A stretch of 10,038 nucleotides of DNA. It comes from Gammaproteobacteria bacterium. Its GTDB lineage: Bacteria; Pseudomonadota; Gammaproteobacteria; SZUA-140. Both the position numbers and the translations under genes were made by a program. Positions 1 through 6,619 of this stretch are shown in pieces. The DNA lies in assembly GCA_026982145.1 (NCBI GenBank), contig JALSHQ010000367.1, positions 1 to 10,038 of the forward strand, read 5' to 3'. Below the pieces are notes generated by a model, which was not told where the DNA came from, ran no database searches, and saw nothing but the letters and a program-made list of their open reading frames with translations. How positions within the stretch are numbered: position 1 is the stretch's first letter; every line of letters begins with the position of its first letter.

Positions 1-1
1 T

Positions 2-430
2 CGCTGGCTTAAATCCAAGCCTGACAACGTAGAGTTCATCCGCTTACCCGTCATTCTGCGTGAAAATTGGGCCATCCACGCACGTGCTTTTTTTGCCGCT
101 CAGGCGCTAGGCAAACTTGATGTGATTCATAAACCTCTATTTGAAGCGCTCCACAATGAGAAGCGCCGCCTCAACAGTGAAAAGCGCCTCATGGAATTTT
201 TTGCTGAGCACGGCATCAGCAATGACGACTTCCTGAGCGCATTCAAATCTTTCAGTGTCAGCAGCAAAATGAGGCGCGCCAACAAGTACGCCAGTAAATA
301 TGGCGTTCAAGGCACCCCGACGGTGGTGGTCAACGGTAAATACCGCATCGATACCGGCATGGGCAAGCAGGGTTTCCGCGGCGTGATCAAAACCATCGAC
401 CATTTAATTAAGATTGAAGACAACTCTTGA
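2..430 (+). CDS. dsbA: Thiol:disulfide interchange protein DsbA family, C-terminal part (5' truncated by window edge)
   Basis: The reading frame is open from base 2 and gives 142 residues to the TGA at 428-430. The N-terminal part, including the signal peptide and the CxxC active site, lies outside the window. The C-terminal half reads as the helical insert and last thioredoxin segment of DsbA. The best marker is GVQGTPTVVVNGKY near 302-343, where the Pro codon at 317-319 is the cis-proline that packs against the active-site disulfide in all thioredoxin folds. Family members introduce disulfide bonds into periplasmic proteins and are reoxidised by DsbB. The GTG at 122 begins an open stretch but is internal to this gene, because homologous sequence continues upstream in the same frame. 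A DsbL-like paralogue cannot be excluded without the active site. Confidence 0.85.
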   Translation, partial: RWLKSKPDNVEFIRLPVILRENWAIHARAFFAAQALGKLDVIHKPLFEALHNEKRRLNSEKRLMEFFAEHGISNDDFLSAFKSFSVSSKMRRANKYASKYGVQGTPTVVVNGKYRIDTGMGKQGFRGVIKTIDHLIKIEDNS

Positions 431-470
431 GACATTTAGTGGCCATATAAAAATAGCATAGGCAAAAACA

Positions 471-518
471 GCCTCTTGGAGGCCTTTGTGCGCAAATTTA
501 TTTTCGTGCAAAGGTCTC
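471..518 (+). other. Two mutually exclusive RNA hairpins downstream of dsbA
   Basis: The first element is a 5-bp stem, GCCTC (471-475) with GAGGC (479-483), closed by a TTG loop. The second is a longer stem pairing 479-492 with 505-518 around a 12-nt AT-rich loop (493-504). It has 14 consecutive pairs if three G.U wobbles are allowed, and it needs the same GAGGC. The two cannot form together. The wobbles are allowed only in plus-strand RNA, so the structure belongs to the dsbA-direction transcript. Neither stem has a proper U-run behind it, so a simple intrinsic terminator is doubtful. It may be a dsbA 3'-end stabiliser or weak terminator. Confidence 0.45.
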
Positions 519-530
519 ATACTCATAAAA

Positions 531-563
531 AGTTTAAACTAAATGCTCTATTGAATTTTCAAT
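531..563. repeat. Pair of short palindromes in the dsbA-hydrolase gap
   Basis: A perfect 10-bp palindrome, AGTTTAAACT, lies at 531-540. A 6-bp inverted repeat, ATTGAA / TTCAAT with a 2-nt spacer, lies at 550-563. They are in the non-coding 235 bp between dsbA and the next gene, about 100-135 bp upstream of its start. They could be operator half-sites, but AT-rich palindromes of this size also arise by chance. I see no convincing promoter or other gene in 519-665. Confidence 0.3.
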
Positions 564-665
564 GTGCCGCTACCATCCATAGTTAATAACTGCGACACAC
601 TATTTTTTAGTCTGCGCAACCGCTCAAACCCGCTTTATTTCCAACCCGGTGATTAAACAGACGAC

Positions 666-1475
666 ATGCAAATAGCTGCCAACCCCGATCTACCTACCTT
701 AACGAAGCAGGAGCGCAGCTGCATTAAGCTCCTGAGCTTCAATATTCAGGTCGGCATGGCATCCACCCACCTGCATCATTACATCACCCACTGCTGGAAG
801 CACCTGCTGCCGCATACCCGTTCTTTCGATAACCTTGACCGCATTGCCAGCCTCATCGGCGAATTTGACCTTGTGGCACTGCAAGAGGCCGATGGTGGCA
901 GCTTGCGCAGCTTTTTCGTCAATCAGGTGGAATATCTCGCCAAAAAAGCCGATTTCCCACACTGGCACCAACAGACCAACCGCAACTTGGGCAAATTTGC
1001 CCAGCATAGCAACGGCCTGCTCAGTAAATATAAACCCTATCAGGTCACCACTCACAAACTACCCGGTCTGTTCCCCGGCCGCGGCGTGATGGAAGCGCGC
1101 TACGGCACTCCGGAAAACCCGCTAATTATTTTGATGGCACACTTAGCGCTCAGCAAAACAGCGCGCACCTATCAATTCAACTTCATTAGCAGCCTCGTCA
1201 ACCAGTTTGAACATGTGGTGGTGATGGGGGATTTGAACTGCCAGCCTTGCAGTGAAGAGATGGAAATGCTGCTGCGCGACACCCACCTCTCTCGTCCAAG
1301 TGCAACTCATAACACTTACCCGAGCTGGCAGCCCAAACGCAATATTGACCATATCCTCACCACTCGCTCAGTGAAAATTCGCAGCATTGAAGTGATCAAC
1401 GAGTCCCTCTCTGACCACCTGCCACTCGCCGTCGAAATCCAAATTCCACCATCGGTAACGCTGCGTAACACCTAA
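666..1475 (+). CDS. Endonuclease/exonuclease/phosphatase (DNase I-like fold) family protein
   Basis: This 269-residue protein shows the metal-dependent phosphodiesterase signature of the EEP superfamily in order: LLSFNIQVG (Asn26), ALQEAD (Glu74, metal ligand), MAHLALS (His159), MGDLNCQP (Asp189 and Asn191), NIDHIL (Asp228) and SDHLPLAVEI (Asp250-His251 catalytic pair). All expected catalytic positions are present, so the enzyme should be active. The family hydrolyses phosphodiester or phosphomonoester bonds in DNA, RNA, phospholipids or nucleotides, and the sequence does not settle the substrate. No signal peptide or membrane segment is visible, so it is probably cytoplasmic. The ATG at 666 is the only reasonable start upstream of the first motif, although its ribosome site is weak. 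It follows dsbA by 235 bp and is probably transcribed separately. Confidence 0.85.
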   Translation: MQIAANPDLPTLTKQERSCIKLLSFNIQVGMASTHLHHYITHCWKHLLPHTRSFDNLDRIASLIGEFDLVALQEADGGSLRSFFVNQVEYLAKKADFPHWHQQTNRNLGKFAQHSNGLLSKYKPYQVTTHKLPGLFPGRGVMEARYGTPENPLIILMAHLALSKTARTYQFNFISSLVNQFEHVVVMGDLNCQPCSEEMEMLLRDTHLSRPSATHNTYPSWQPKRNIDHILTTRSVKIRSIEVINESLSDHLPLAVEIQIPPSVTLRNT

Positions 1476-1505
1476 ACGCTCACCACTACGACAGGTTCAC
1501 TTTTA

Positions 1506-1547
1506 TAGCGGGCAGCGGCGTTCAAACATCCCGCCCGGCTGCCGCTA
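1506..1547 (+). terminator. Long GC-rich hairpin after the EEP hydrolase (possible terminator)
   Basis: TAGCG and GCAGC (1506-1516, one bulged G at 1511) pair with GCTGC and CGCTA (1538-1547). An inner GGCG (1517-1520) pairs with CGCC (1532-1535). The structure sits 30 bp after the hydrolase stop codon. It lacks a T-run on either side, so it may stop transcription poorly or act as a 3'-end stabiliser. Confidence 0.4.
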
Positions 1548-1573
1548 ATCTTCTACACCAACTGACAACCCGT

Positions 1574-1588
1574 GGGTTATGTTAACCC
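1574..1588. promoter_or_regulatory. Perfect inverted repeat upstream of moxR
   Basis: GGGTTA (1574-1579) and TAACCC (1583-1588) form an exact 6-bp inverted repeat around TGT. The repeat ends 21 bp before the MoxR start codon. It could be an operator or a small leader hairpin upstream of the ribosome-binding region. No convincing -10/-35 pair was found in the gap, so the promoter is unplaced. Confidence 0.3.
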
Positions 1589-1609
1589 TGCTATTTCAAT
1601 GGGAAAAAG

Positions 1610-2575
1610 ATGAGCCAATCCGCCCCGAGCCTTTCAACAACCGCTGTGAATTCACCCCAAAACAGTGCGCTGCTAACACAGACGCTCAGTTCGATGAGCC
1701 GCGTCATCCTCGGCAAAGAGGAGACGCTGCGCCTCGCCCTCACCTGCCTGATGGCGCGCGGCCACTTGCTGATTGAAGACCAACCCGGCGTGGGCAAAAC
1801 AACCCTTTCTCACCTGTTGGCGCGTGTACTGGGGCTTGATTTTCAGCGCATTCAATTTACCAGCGATATGCTGCCTGCCGACATCCTCGGCGTGTCAGTT
1901 TACGATCAAAATAGCGCCCGCTTTAAATTTCATCCCGGCCCTATTTTTGCGCAGTTAGTGCTGGCCGATGAGGTCAACCGCGCCACCCCCAAGGCACAGA
2001 GCGCGCTGCTGGAGGCGATGGAAGAGCAGCAGGTGACCACCGAGGGGGAGAGACACCTGCTGCCGTCGCCCTTTTTTGTGATTGCGACTCAAAACCCCAG
2101 CAGTCAGGTTGGCACTTTTCCGCTACCGGAATCACAGCTTGACCGCTTTTTGATGCGCCTTGAAATGGGCTACCCCGACCAAGCGCATGAAAAAGAGCTG
2201 CTCAAAGGGCGTGACCGCCGCGAAGTATTGAAGGACCTTGAAGCCACCATCACCCCTTCGCAGTTACTGGCCATTCAGCAACAGGTGCCGCAGGTGCATG
2301 TCTCCGACGCGCTGATCGACTACCTGCAAGCAATTCTCAGCTTTAGCCGCCAGAGCCCCTATTATCTGCACGGCCTGTCACCACGCGCAGGGATCGCAAT
2401 GCTGCGCTGCGCACAGGCTTGGGCGATGCTCAACGATCGTGACCACCTGCTACCCGAAGATATTCAGGCGATCCTGCCCGCCACCACCAACCACCGCCTG
2501 CAACCCTCGGCCGAGTTCTCGGGCATGGACAAAGATGAGGCCATATCACACCTGCTGACAGTGCCGCTCGATTAG
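1610..2575 (+). CDS. MoxR-family AAA+ ATPase
   Basis: The 321-residue protein has a complete AAA+ core: Walker A at residues 59-64 (PGVGKT), Walker B at 116-121 (LVLADE, followed by VNRATPKAQSALLEAMEE), sensor 1 at 159-163 (ATQNP), the segment PLPESQLDRF at 171-180, and SPRAG at 257-261 carrying the likely sensor-2 arginine. MoxR ATPases are cytoplasmic hexameric chaperone-like motors that remodel or activate partner proteins, often ones encoded next door with von Willebrand-like folds. The length is normal for the family. The ATG at 1610 is preceded by a weak purine-rich site (GGGAAAAAG at 1601-1609). It is the first gene of an apparent four-gene operon, with only 21 bp before the DUF58 gene. 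Its likely partner is that DUF58 protein, by analogy with other MoxR clusters. Confidence 0.92.
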   Translation: MSQSAPSLSTTAVNSPQNSALLTQTLSSMSRVILGKEETLRLALTCLMARGHLLIEDQPGVGKTTLSHLLARVLGLDFQRIQFTSDMLPADILGVSVYDQNSARFKFHPGPIFAQLVLADEVNRATPKAQSALLEAMEEQQVTTEGERHLLPSPFFVIATQNPSSQVGTFPLPESQLDRFLMRLEMGYPDQAHEKELLKGRDRREVLKDLEATITPSQLLAIQQQVPQVHVSDALIDYLQAILSFSRQSPYYLHGLSPRAGIAMLRCAQAWAMLNDRDHLLPEDIQAILPATTNHRLQPSAEFSGMDKDEAISHLLTVPLD

Positions 2576-2596
2576 TCCCGCCTCGCCCGCTGACAG

Positions 2597-3565
2597 ATGA
2601 AATACCTGCCGCCCTCAATTGAACAGCTCGCTGCACGTTTCTTCAATGTTGAACGACGCAGCGGCAACAGCCGCGACAATTCAGTCACCCTCACCCGGCG
2701 GCGCATCTATATTTTGCCCACTTATTACGGCCTGCTCTTCTCAATGCTACTCATGCTGTTGCTAGTGGGTGCGACCAACTACAACAATAGCCTCGGTTTT
2801 GTCTTAACATTCCTGCTCGCCAGCGTCGGGCTGGTCTCTATTCTCCACACCTATCGCAACCTGCACCACCTCAAAGTCAGTGCGGGCAAAGCAAAGGCGA
2901 CCTTTTGTGGCGCAACGGCCAGCTTCCAACTGCTGCTTGAGAACCCCGGAAAAAATCGGCGTAACACAATCTGCGTTCGCTTCAAAGGCCAGCTGCCCGC
3001 AGCCATTAACCTTTCACCCAATGAGACTACCGAGATCAAACTCACCACCCCCGCCACCCAGCGCGGTTGGCAGCCGCTGGAAAAAATCACCGTCGATACG
3101 ATCTACCCATTGGGGCTGTTTCGCGCATGGACGCATGTCTCGCTGCCCAAATCGTGCCTTGTCTACCCACGCCCGGCAACCCAAGCGTTACCCCCTATCA
3201 GCACCGGCGATGGCACAGGGAAAAGTAGCCCCCAAAATGGGGGAGATGATTTTATCGGCTTTCGCAGCTACCAACCCGGTGACTCACCACGCCACGTCAA
3301 CTGGAAGGCCGCCGCCCACAGTGAGGCGCTACTCACCAAGCGCTTCGGCGGCAATGAATCGGATGAGCAGTGGTTTGAGTGGGCGTCACTGCAGGGTCTC
3401 GATACAGAATCCCGCCTGAGTCAGTTATGTCGCTGGATCATCGATGCCGAGCAGCGTGGTCACCACTACGGCCTGCGGCTGCCCAGCAGCACCATTCAAC
3501 CCGGGCAAGGCGGCGACCATCAACACCGCTGCCTTAAACTGCTAGCGCTGTTTGACCGACCATAA
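2597..3565 (+). CDS. DUF58 domain-containing membrane-anchored protein
   Basis: This 322-residue protein begins with a basic N-terminus and two adjacent hydrophobic segments (about residues 42-58 and 67-84) that should form a membrane hairpin. The rest is soluble. The DUF58 signature is at residues 216-241: GDDFIGFRSYQPGDSPRHVN followed by WKAAAH. Around it, YPLGLFRAW at 170-178 is also typical. DUF58 proteins are near-constant neighbours of MoxR ATPases and of TgpA-like transglutaminases, and their biochemical role is not established. The ATG at 2597 lies 21 bp after the MoxR stop with no strong Shine-Dalgarno, which suggests translation coupled to the upstream gene. The stop at 3563-3565 falls just before the next start. 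The length is at the short end for the family but no motif seems missing. Confidence 0.9.
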   Translation: MKYLPPSIEQLAARFFNVERRSGNSRDNSVTLTRRRIYILPTYYGLLFSMLLMLLLVGATNYNNSLGFVLTFLLASVGLVSILHTYRNLHHLKVSAGKAKATFCGATASFQLLLENPGKNRRNTICVRFKGQLPAAINLSPNETTEIKLTTPATQRGWQPLEKITVDTIYPLGLFRAWTHVSLPKSCLVYPRPATQALPPISTGDGTGKSSPQNGGDDFIGFRSYQPGDSPRHVNWKAAAHSEALLTKRFGGNESDEQWFEWASLQGLDTESRLSQLCRWIIDAEQRGHHYGLRLPSSTIQPGQGGDHQHRCLKLLALFDRP

Positions 3566-3575
3566 GCTGCTTGTG

Positions 3576-5546
3576 ATGAAAAAGCACCGGCTTCATCTCA
3601 CCCCCTCTCGCGAGACAACCATGTGGCTACTGGCCTCGCTACTGCTCGCGTTTGCACCTCACACATTACGCCTGCCGCTGGCAGTTTCCGCCCTCTGCCT
3701 GCTCTTTGGATTGTGGCGCTTTTCAATTGAGCGACGTACCACAACCACGCTGCCACACCGTCTGACGCTCACGCTACTGCTCTGCACCACACTCGTCATC
3801 GTCTATCTCCATTACGGCACACTGTTGGGGCGTGACGCCGGGATCTCACTGCTCGCAACAATGCTGGCGCTTAAGTTACTGGAAATGCGCTCGGTGCGCG
3901 ATTATATCGTGGTCATTTTTCTCGGCTATTTTCTGGCCATCACGTTGGTGCTTTATAACCAGACGCTGCCGATGGCCGCCTATATGATCGTGGTTGCCTT
4001 CATGCTCACCGCCACGTTGGTTAACCTTAACCAACAGCCGAAAAACAGATCGATCACCCTCAATGTAAAGCTCACCGCAAAACTTTTTGCCCAAGCGCTG
4101 CCACTCATGTTGATCCTCTTTTTTCTCTTCCCCCGCATCCCGGGACCGCTGTGGTCACTGCCTGATGATGCACATAGCGGCACCACTGGCATCAGCGAGT
4201 CGATGTCGATGGGGAGCATCAGCAACCTCAGCCAATCGAATGCCATCGCCTTTCGCGTCGCTTTCGATGATGAAGTGATCGAGAACAACCTCAGCTATTG
4301 GCGCGGCCCAGTGCTATGGCAAACCGATGGTAAAAACTGGCTTCGAGGAACGAGCCAAGCAACTCAAAGCAACGTCAGTTATCGCCCTAAAGGCAAACCG
4401 ATTAGCTACACCGTGACCCTTGAACCGCACCATCAAAAGTGGCTCTATGGGCTAGACCTGCCTGCCACTGTGCCCGCAGGTGCCACCCTTAACCGTGACT
4501 TCCAGCTTCTCACCCCGTCCAAAATCAACGAGTTAAAGCGCTACCGGTTAACCTCATACAGTGAGTATGAAACGGGTTCATTAACCGCTGATGAAATGCA
4601 GCGTGCGCTGCAGCTCCCACTCAATAAAAACCACCGTGCGCAAGCGCTTGGCCAGCAGTGGCGACAGCAGCTACGCGAACCTGAAGCCGTTGTGCAGCAA
4701 GCACTGCAATATTTTAATCAACAGCCGTTTACTTACACCTTGCAGCCACCACTCTTGGGGAACAACCCTGTGGACGAATTCCTGTTTAATACTCAGCAGG
4801 GTTTTTGCGAACACTACGCGGCCAGCTTTACAGTGCTCATGCGCGCAGCGGGTATTCCTGCGCGGATTGTGACCGGCTATCAAGGGGGGGACTTTAACCC
4901 TGTGGGCAACTACTTGATCGTGCGCCAACGTGATGCACACGCATGGGCAGAAGTGTGGCTTTCCGGCAAAGGGTGGGTGCGCATCGATCCGACCGCGGCA
5001 GTGGCACCTGAGCGGATAGCGCTAGGTGCCGAAACGCTGTTCTCAGAACTCTTTAATCGCCCATCAACAATACAATTTAACAATGCCTTTTTAGCCAACC
5101 ACTGGCTAAAACTTCGTTACGGTTGGGACAGTTTGAATAACAGCTGGAACCAGTGGGTGATCGGCTATGATGCCTTGAAACAGTCCCAACTGCTGTCACG
5201 CTTCGGCATCGACTCAATCAAGCAGATGGCGATCGTAATGGCCGCGGCCATCATAAGTATCATGACAATACTGCTACTGCTCTCCACTCATCGCAACAGA
5301 AAACAGCGCGATTCAATTTCACTCGCCTATCAACATTTCTGTCAAAAACTCGCGTCCATTGGCTTACCGCGATTGCCACATGAAGGACCCGTTGATTTTA
5401 CACAGCGCATCATTCATGCGCGCCCAGACCTTGAGCCTCAAGTCACACAGATCAATGAACTCTATATTGCACTTAAATATCGGCCGCGCCATACTCAGCA
5501 GCAGATCAAAATATTGCAACGGCAGGTTCGACAGCTCAAACTTTAA
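3576..5546 (+). CDS. tgpA: TgpA-type transglutaminase-like membrane protein (DUF3488 / transglutaminase core / DUF4129)
   Basis: From the ATG at 3576 the product is 656 residues. The N-terminal ~190 residues hold about six or seven membrane segments (near 15-28, 33-49, 65-80, 87-103, 109-127, 131-150, 169-186). A large periplasmic region follows with the transglutaminase core and intact triad: Cys411 in QQGFCEHYAASF, His455 in RDAHAWAEVW and Asp471 in RIDPTAA. A last membrane helix (about 551-569) leads to a cytoplasmic DUF4129-like tail. TgpA of Pseudomonas aeruginosa is reported as a growth-essential envelope protein; its substrate is not settled. The frame is open further up to a TTG at 3552 overlapping the DUF58 gene, and GTG at 3573 is also possible. 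I prefer ATG 3576 because it gives the first basic residues directly before the first helix, but no ribosome site decides between them. Confidence 0.9.
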   Translation: MKKHRLHLTPSRETTMWLLASLLLAFAPHTLRLPLAVSALCLLFGLWRFSIERRTTTTLPHRLTLTLLLCTTLVIVYLHYGTLLGRDAGISLLATMLALKLLEMRSVRDYIVVIFLGYFLAITLVLYNQTLPMAAYMIVVAFMLTATLVNLNQQPKNRSITLNVKLTAKLFAQALPLMLILFFLFPRIPGPLWSLPDDAHSGTTGISESMSMGSISNLSQSNAIAFRVAFDDEVIENNLSYWRGPVLWQTDGKNWLRGTSQATQSNVSYRPKGKPISYTVTLEPHHQKWLYGLDLPATVPAGATLNRDFQLLTPSKINELKRYRLTSYSEYETGSLTADEMQRALQLPLNKNHRAQALGQQWRQQLREPEAVVQQALQYFNQQPFTYTLQPPLLGNNPVDEFLFNTQQGFCEHYAASFTVLMRAAGIPARIVTGYQGGDFNPVGNYLIVRQRDAHAWAEVWLSGKGWVRIDPTAAVAPERIALGAETLFSELFNRPSTIQFNNAFLANHWLKLRYGWDSLNNSWNQWVIGYDALKQSQLLSRFGIDSIKQMAIVMAAAIISIMTILLLLSTHRNRKQRDSISLAYQHFCQKLASIGLPRLPHEGPVDFTQRIIHARPDLEPQVTQINELYIALKYRPRHTQQQIKILQRQVRQLKL

Positions 5547-5569
5547 CCCCTCAAAATAGGACAAAGCGC

Positions 5570-6061
5570 ATGGCTCCAAAACTCGAACAAATCAGCGCTG
5601 GCAGTAACCTCAAGGGTGAAATTGTTTCAATGCTTGAGAGCAACAACATGTTCACCGATTTTGAACGCCAAGAACTGCGCACTTTGGCCGACTACTGCCA
5701 ACCATATCTGGCTCCCAAAGGTACGATTGTTTTTAATGAGGGCGATCCTCCCAGTTATCTCTGCCTGTTGGTTGAAGGGAAATTGAGTGTCCTCAAAGAT
5801 GCCGATGATGAAAAAAGTAAAAAGCTGGTCGATGTGCGCCCCGGCAAAACCATTGGTGAAATGTCGGTCATTGACGGCTTGCCCTATTCAGCGTCGGTCA
5901 AAGCCGCTGAAGCCTCAAAACTGATTCTGATCACAAAAGATAATTTTACTAAAATCGCTGAAGATCACCCGCGCCTTGGGGTCAAAATTCTATGGGAATT
6001 TTCCCAACTGCTGAGCCTGCGCCTACGCCAAACCAGCGGAAAATTGATTGATCTGCTCTAA
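5570..6061 (+). CDS. Stand-alone cyclic-nucleotide-binding-fold protein with altered phosphate cassette
   Basis: This 163-residue protein is a single CNB/Crp-like beta-roll (about residues 45-135) with flanking helices and no C-terminal DNA-binding domain. Typical roll features are GTIVFNEGDPPSYL (51-64), VEGKLSVL (68-75) and a phosphate-cassette-like IGEMSVIDGLPYSASVKA (95-112). The cassette Glu97 is kept, but the position usually filled by the phosphate-binding Arg (as in PRSATV) is Tyr106. Direct cAMP or cGMP binding is therefore uncertain; it may bind another ligand or act as a protein-interaction module. It begins 23 bp after tgpA with an AGGA site at 5558-5561, so it is probably co-transcribed with the MoxR-DUF58-TgpA genes. 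A regulatory role for that module is inferred from position only. Confidence 0.85.
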   Translation: MAPKLEQISAGSNLKGEIVSMLESNNMFTDFERQELRTLADYCQPYLAPKGTIVFNEGDPPSYLCLLVEGKLSVLKDADDEKSKKLVDVRPGKTIGEMSVIDGLPYSASVKAAEASKLILITKDNFTKIAEDHPRLGVKILWEFSQLLSLRLRQTSGKLIDLL

Positions 6062-6090
6062 TCGGCAATTTGACCCCATTTTCATCAATG

Positions 6091-6106
6091 ATGGCGTTGC
6101 CGCCAT
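6091..6106. repeat. 6-bp perfect hairpin between CNB gene and pseudoazurin
   Basis: ATGGCG (6091-6096) and CGCCAT (6101-6106) are exact inverted copies around TTGC. The hairpin sits 30 bp after the CNB stop codon. No T-run follows, so termination of the upstream operon here would be weak or factor-assisted. It may instead stabilise the mRNA end. Confidence 0.3.
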
Positions 6107-6128
6107 AGAGCAATAAAGATAGACTCGA

Positions 6129-6137
6129 TGCTATATT
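6129..6137 (+). promoter_or_regulatory. Candidate extended -10 promoter for pseudoazurin
   Basis: TGCTATATT matches an extended -10 element (TGnTATAAT) with one mismatch in the hexamer. No good -35 hexamer is found 16-18 bp upstream, which an extended -10 can tolerate. Transcription would start near 6144 and leave a short leader with a strong Shine-Dalgarno GGAGAAG at 6151-6157 before the ATG at 6162. No FNR- or NNR-like site was recognised. Confidence 0.4.
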
Positions 6138-6161
6138 TTCAACCCCCCTCGGAGAAGTTTC

Positions 6162-6608
6162 ATGCGTAAAATTGTTTCAACCCTTGCACTCACGAGTGCA
6201 CTGATGTTCACTGTTTCTGCCAACGCTGCGGAGCACGTTATTAAAATGCTCGACTCCGATGCTGATGGCAATATCATGATGTTTGAGCCGGCCTTCATTA
6301 AGGTGAACAAAGGCGACACCATCAAGTTTATCTCTACTGACCCCGGCCATAACAACATCTCTCGTCACATCCCCGAGGGCGCTAAGAACTGGAAAGGTGA
6401 AGTGAGCCACGATGTCACTATTACGGTTGATGAAGAGGGTGTCTATCTCTATGAGTGTGACCTGCATAAATTCCTCGGCATGGTCGGGGTGATTCAGGTC
6501 GGCGAAGCCAAGAACCTCGCAGCTGCCAAGGTGGCCGCTGATAAACTCACCGCAGGCATGGCGATGGGTGCTGAGCGCATGACCGATTACCTTTCACGCG
6601 TTAAATAA
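6162..6608 (+). CDS. Pseudoazurin-type blue copper protein (periplasmic cupredoxin)
   Basis: The 148-residue precursor starts with a classic Sec signal peptide (MRK, then a hydrophobic core, likely cleaved after SANA near residue 22). The mature part is a cupredoxin with the four type-1 copper ligands: His63 (DPGHNN), Cys99, His102 and Met107 (in CDLHKFLGM). Their spacing matches pseudoazurin, as do FEPAFIKVNKGDTIKF at 41-56 and the charged helical C-terminal tail. Pseudoazurins carry single electrons in the periplasm, classically to copper or cytochrome cd1 nitrite reductase or nitrous-oxide reductase; the partner here is unknown. The residue before His102 is Leu where Alcaligenes pseudoazurin has Pro80. 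The ATG has an excellent ribosome site (GGAGAAG, 6151-6157). It is followed by a hairpin terminator, so it probably forms a single-gene unit. Confidence 0.9.
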   Translation: MRKIVSTLALTSALMFTVSANAAEHVIKMLDSDADGNIMMFEPAFIKVNKGDTIKFISTDPGHNNISRHIPEGAKNWKGEVSHDVTITVDEEGVYLYECDLHKFLGMVGVIQVGEAKNLAAAKVAADKLTAGMAMGAERMTDYLSRVK

Positions 6609-6619
6609 AACCGACGCTC

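Noticed and set aside
122..430. A separate small gene starting at GTG 122.
   Set aside because: The same frame is open to the left edge with DsbA-like sequence, so this is the tail of a longer gene.
699..1055. A 118-codon minus-strand open frame.
   Set aside because: It is antisense to the EEP hydrolase, whose catalytic motifs are intact; no domain is seen in the antisense frame.
1592..1597. TATTTC preceded by TGC as an extended -10 for moxR.
   Set aside because: Only three of six bases match and transcription would start almost at the initiation codon.
1579..1776. A 65-codon plus-strand frame starting just before moxR.
   Set aside because: It overlaps the moxR start in another frame and has no recognisable content; the moxR frame is certain.
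2880..3419. A 179-codon open frame in another frame on the plus strand.
   Set aside because: It lies wholly inside the well-supported DUF58 gene, has low-complexity composition and shows no recognisable domain.
6070..6090. Possible FNR/NNR box upstream of pseudoazurin (TTGAC ... ATCAA).
   Set aside because: The half-sites are 9 bp apart rather than the 4 bp required by the FNR/NNR consensus.
6070..6098. TTGACC as a -35 element for the pseudoazurin gene.
   Set aside because: No acceptable -10 lies 16-18 bp downstream; the only good -10 (6132) is far too distant.
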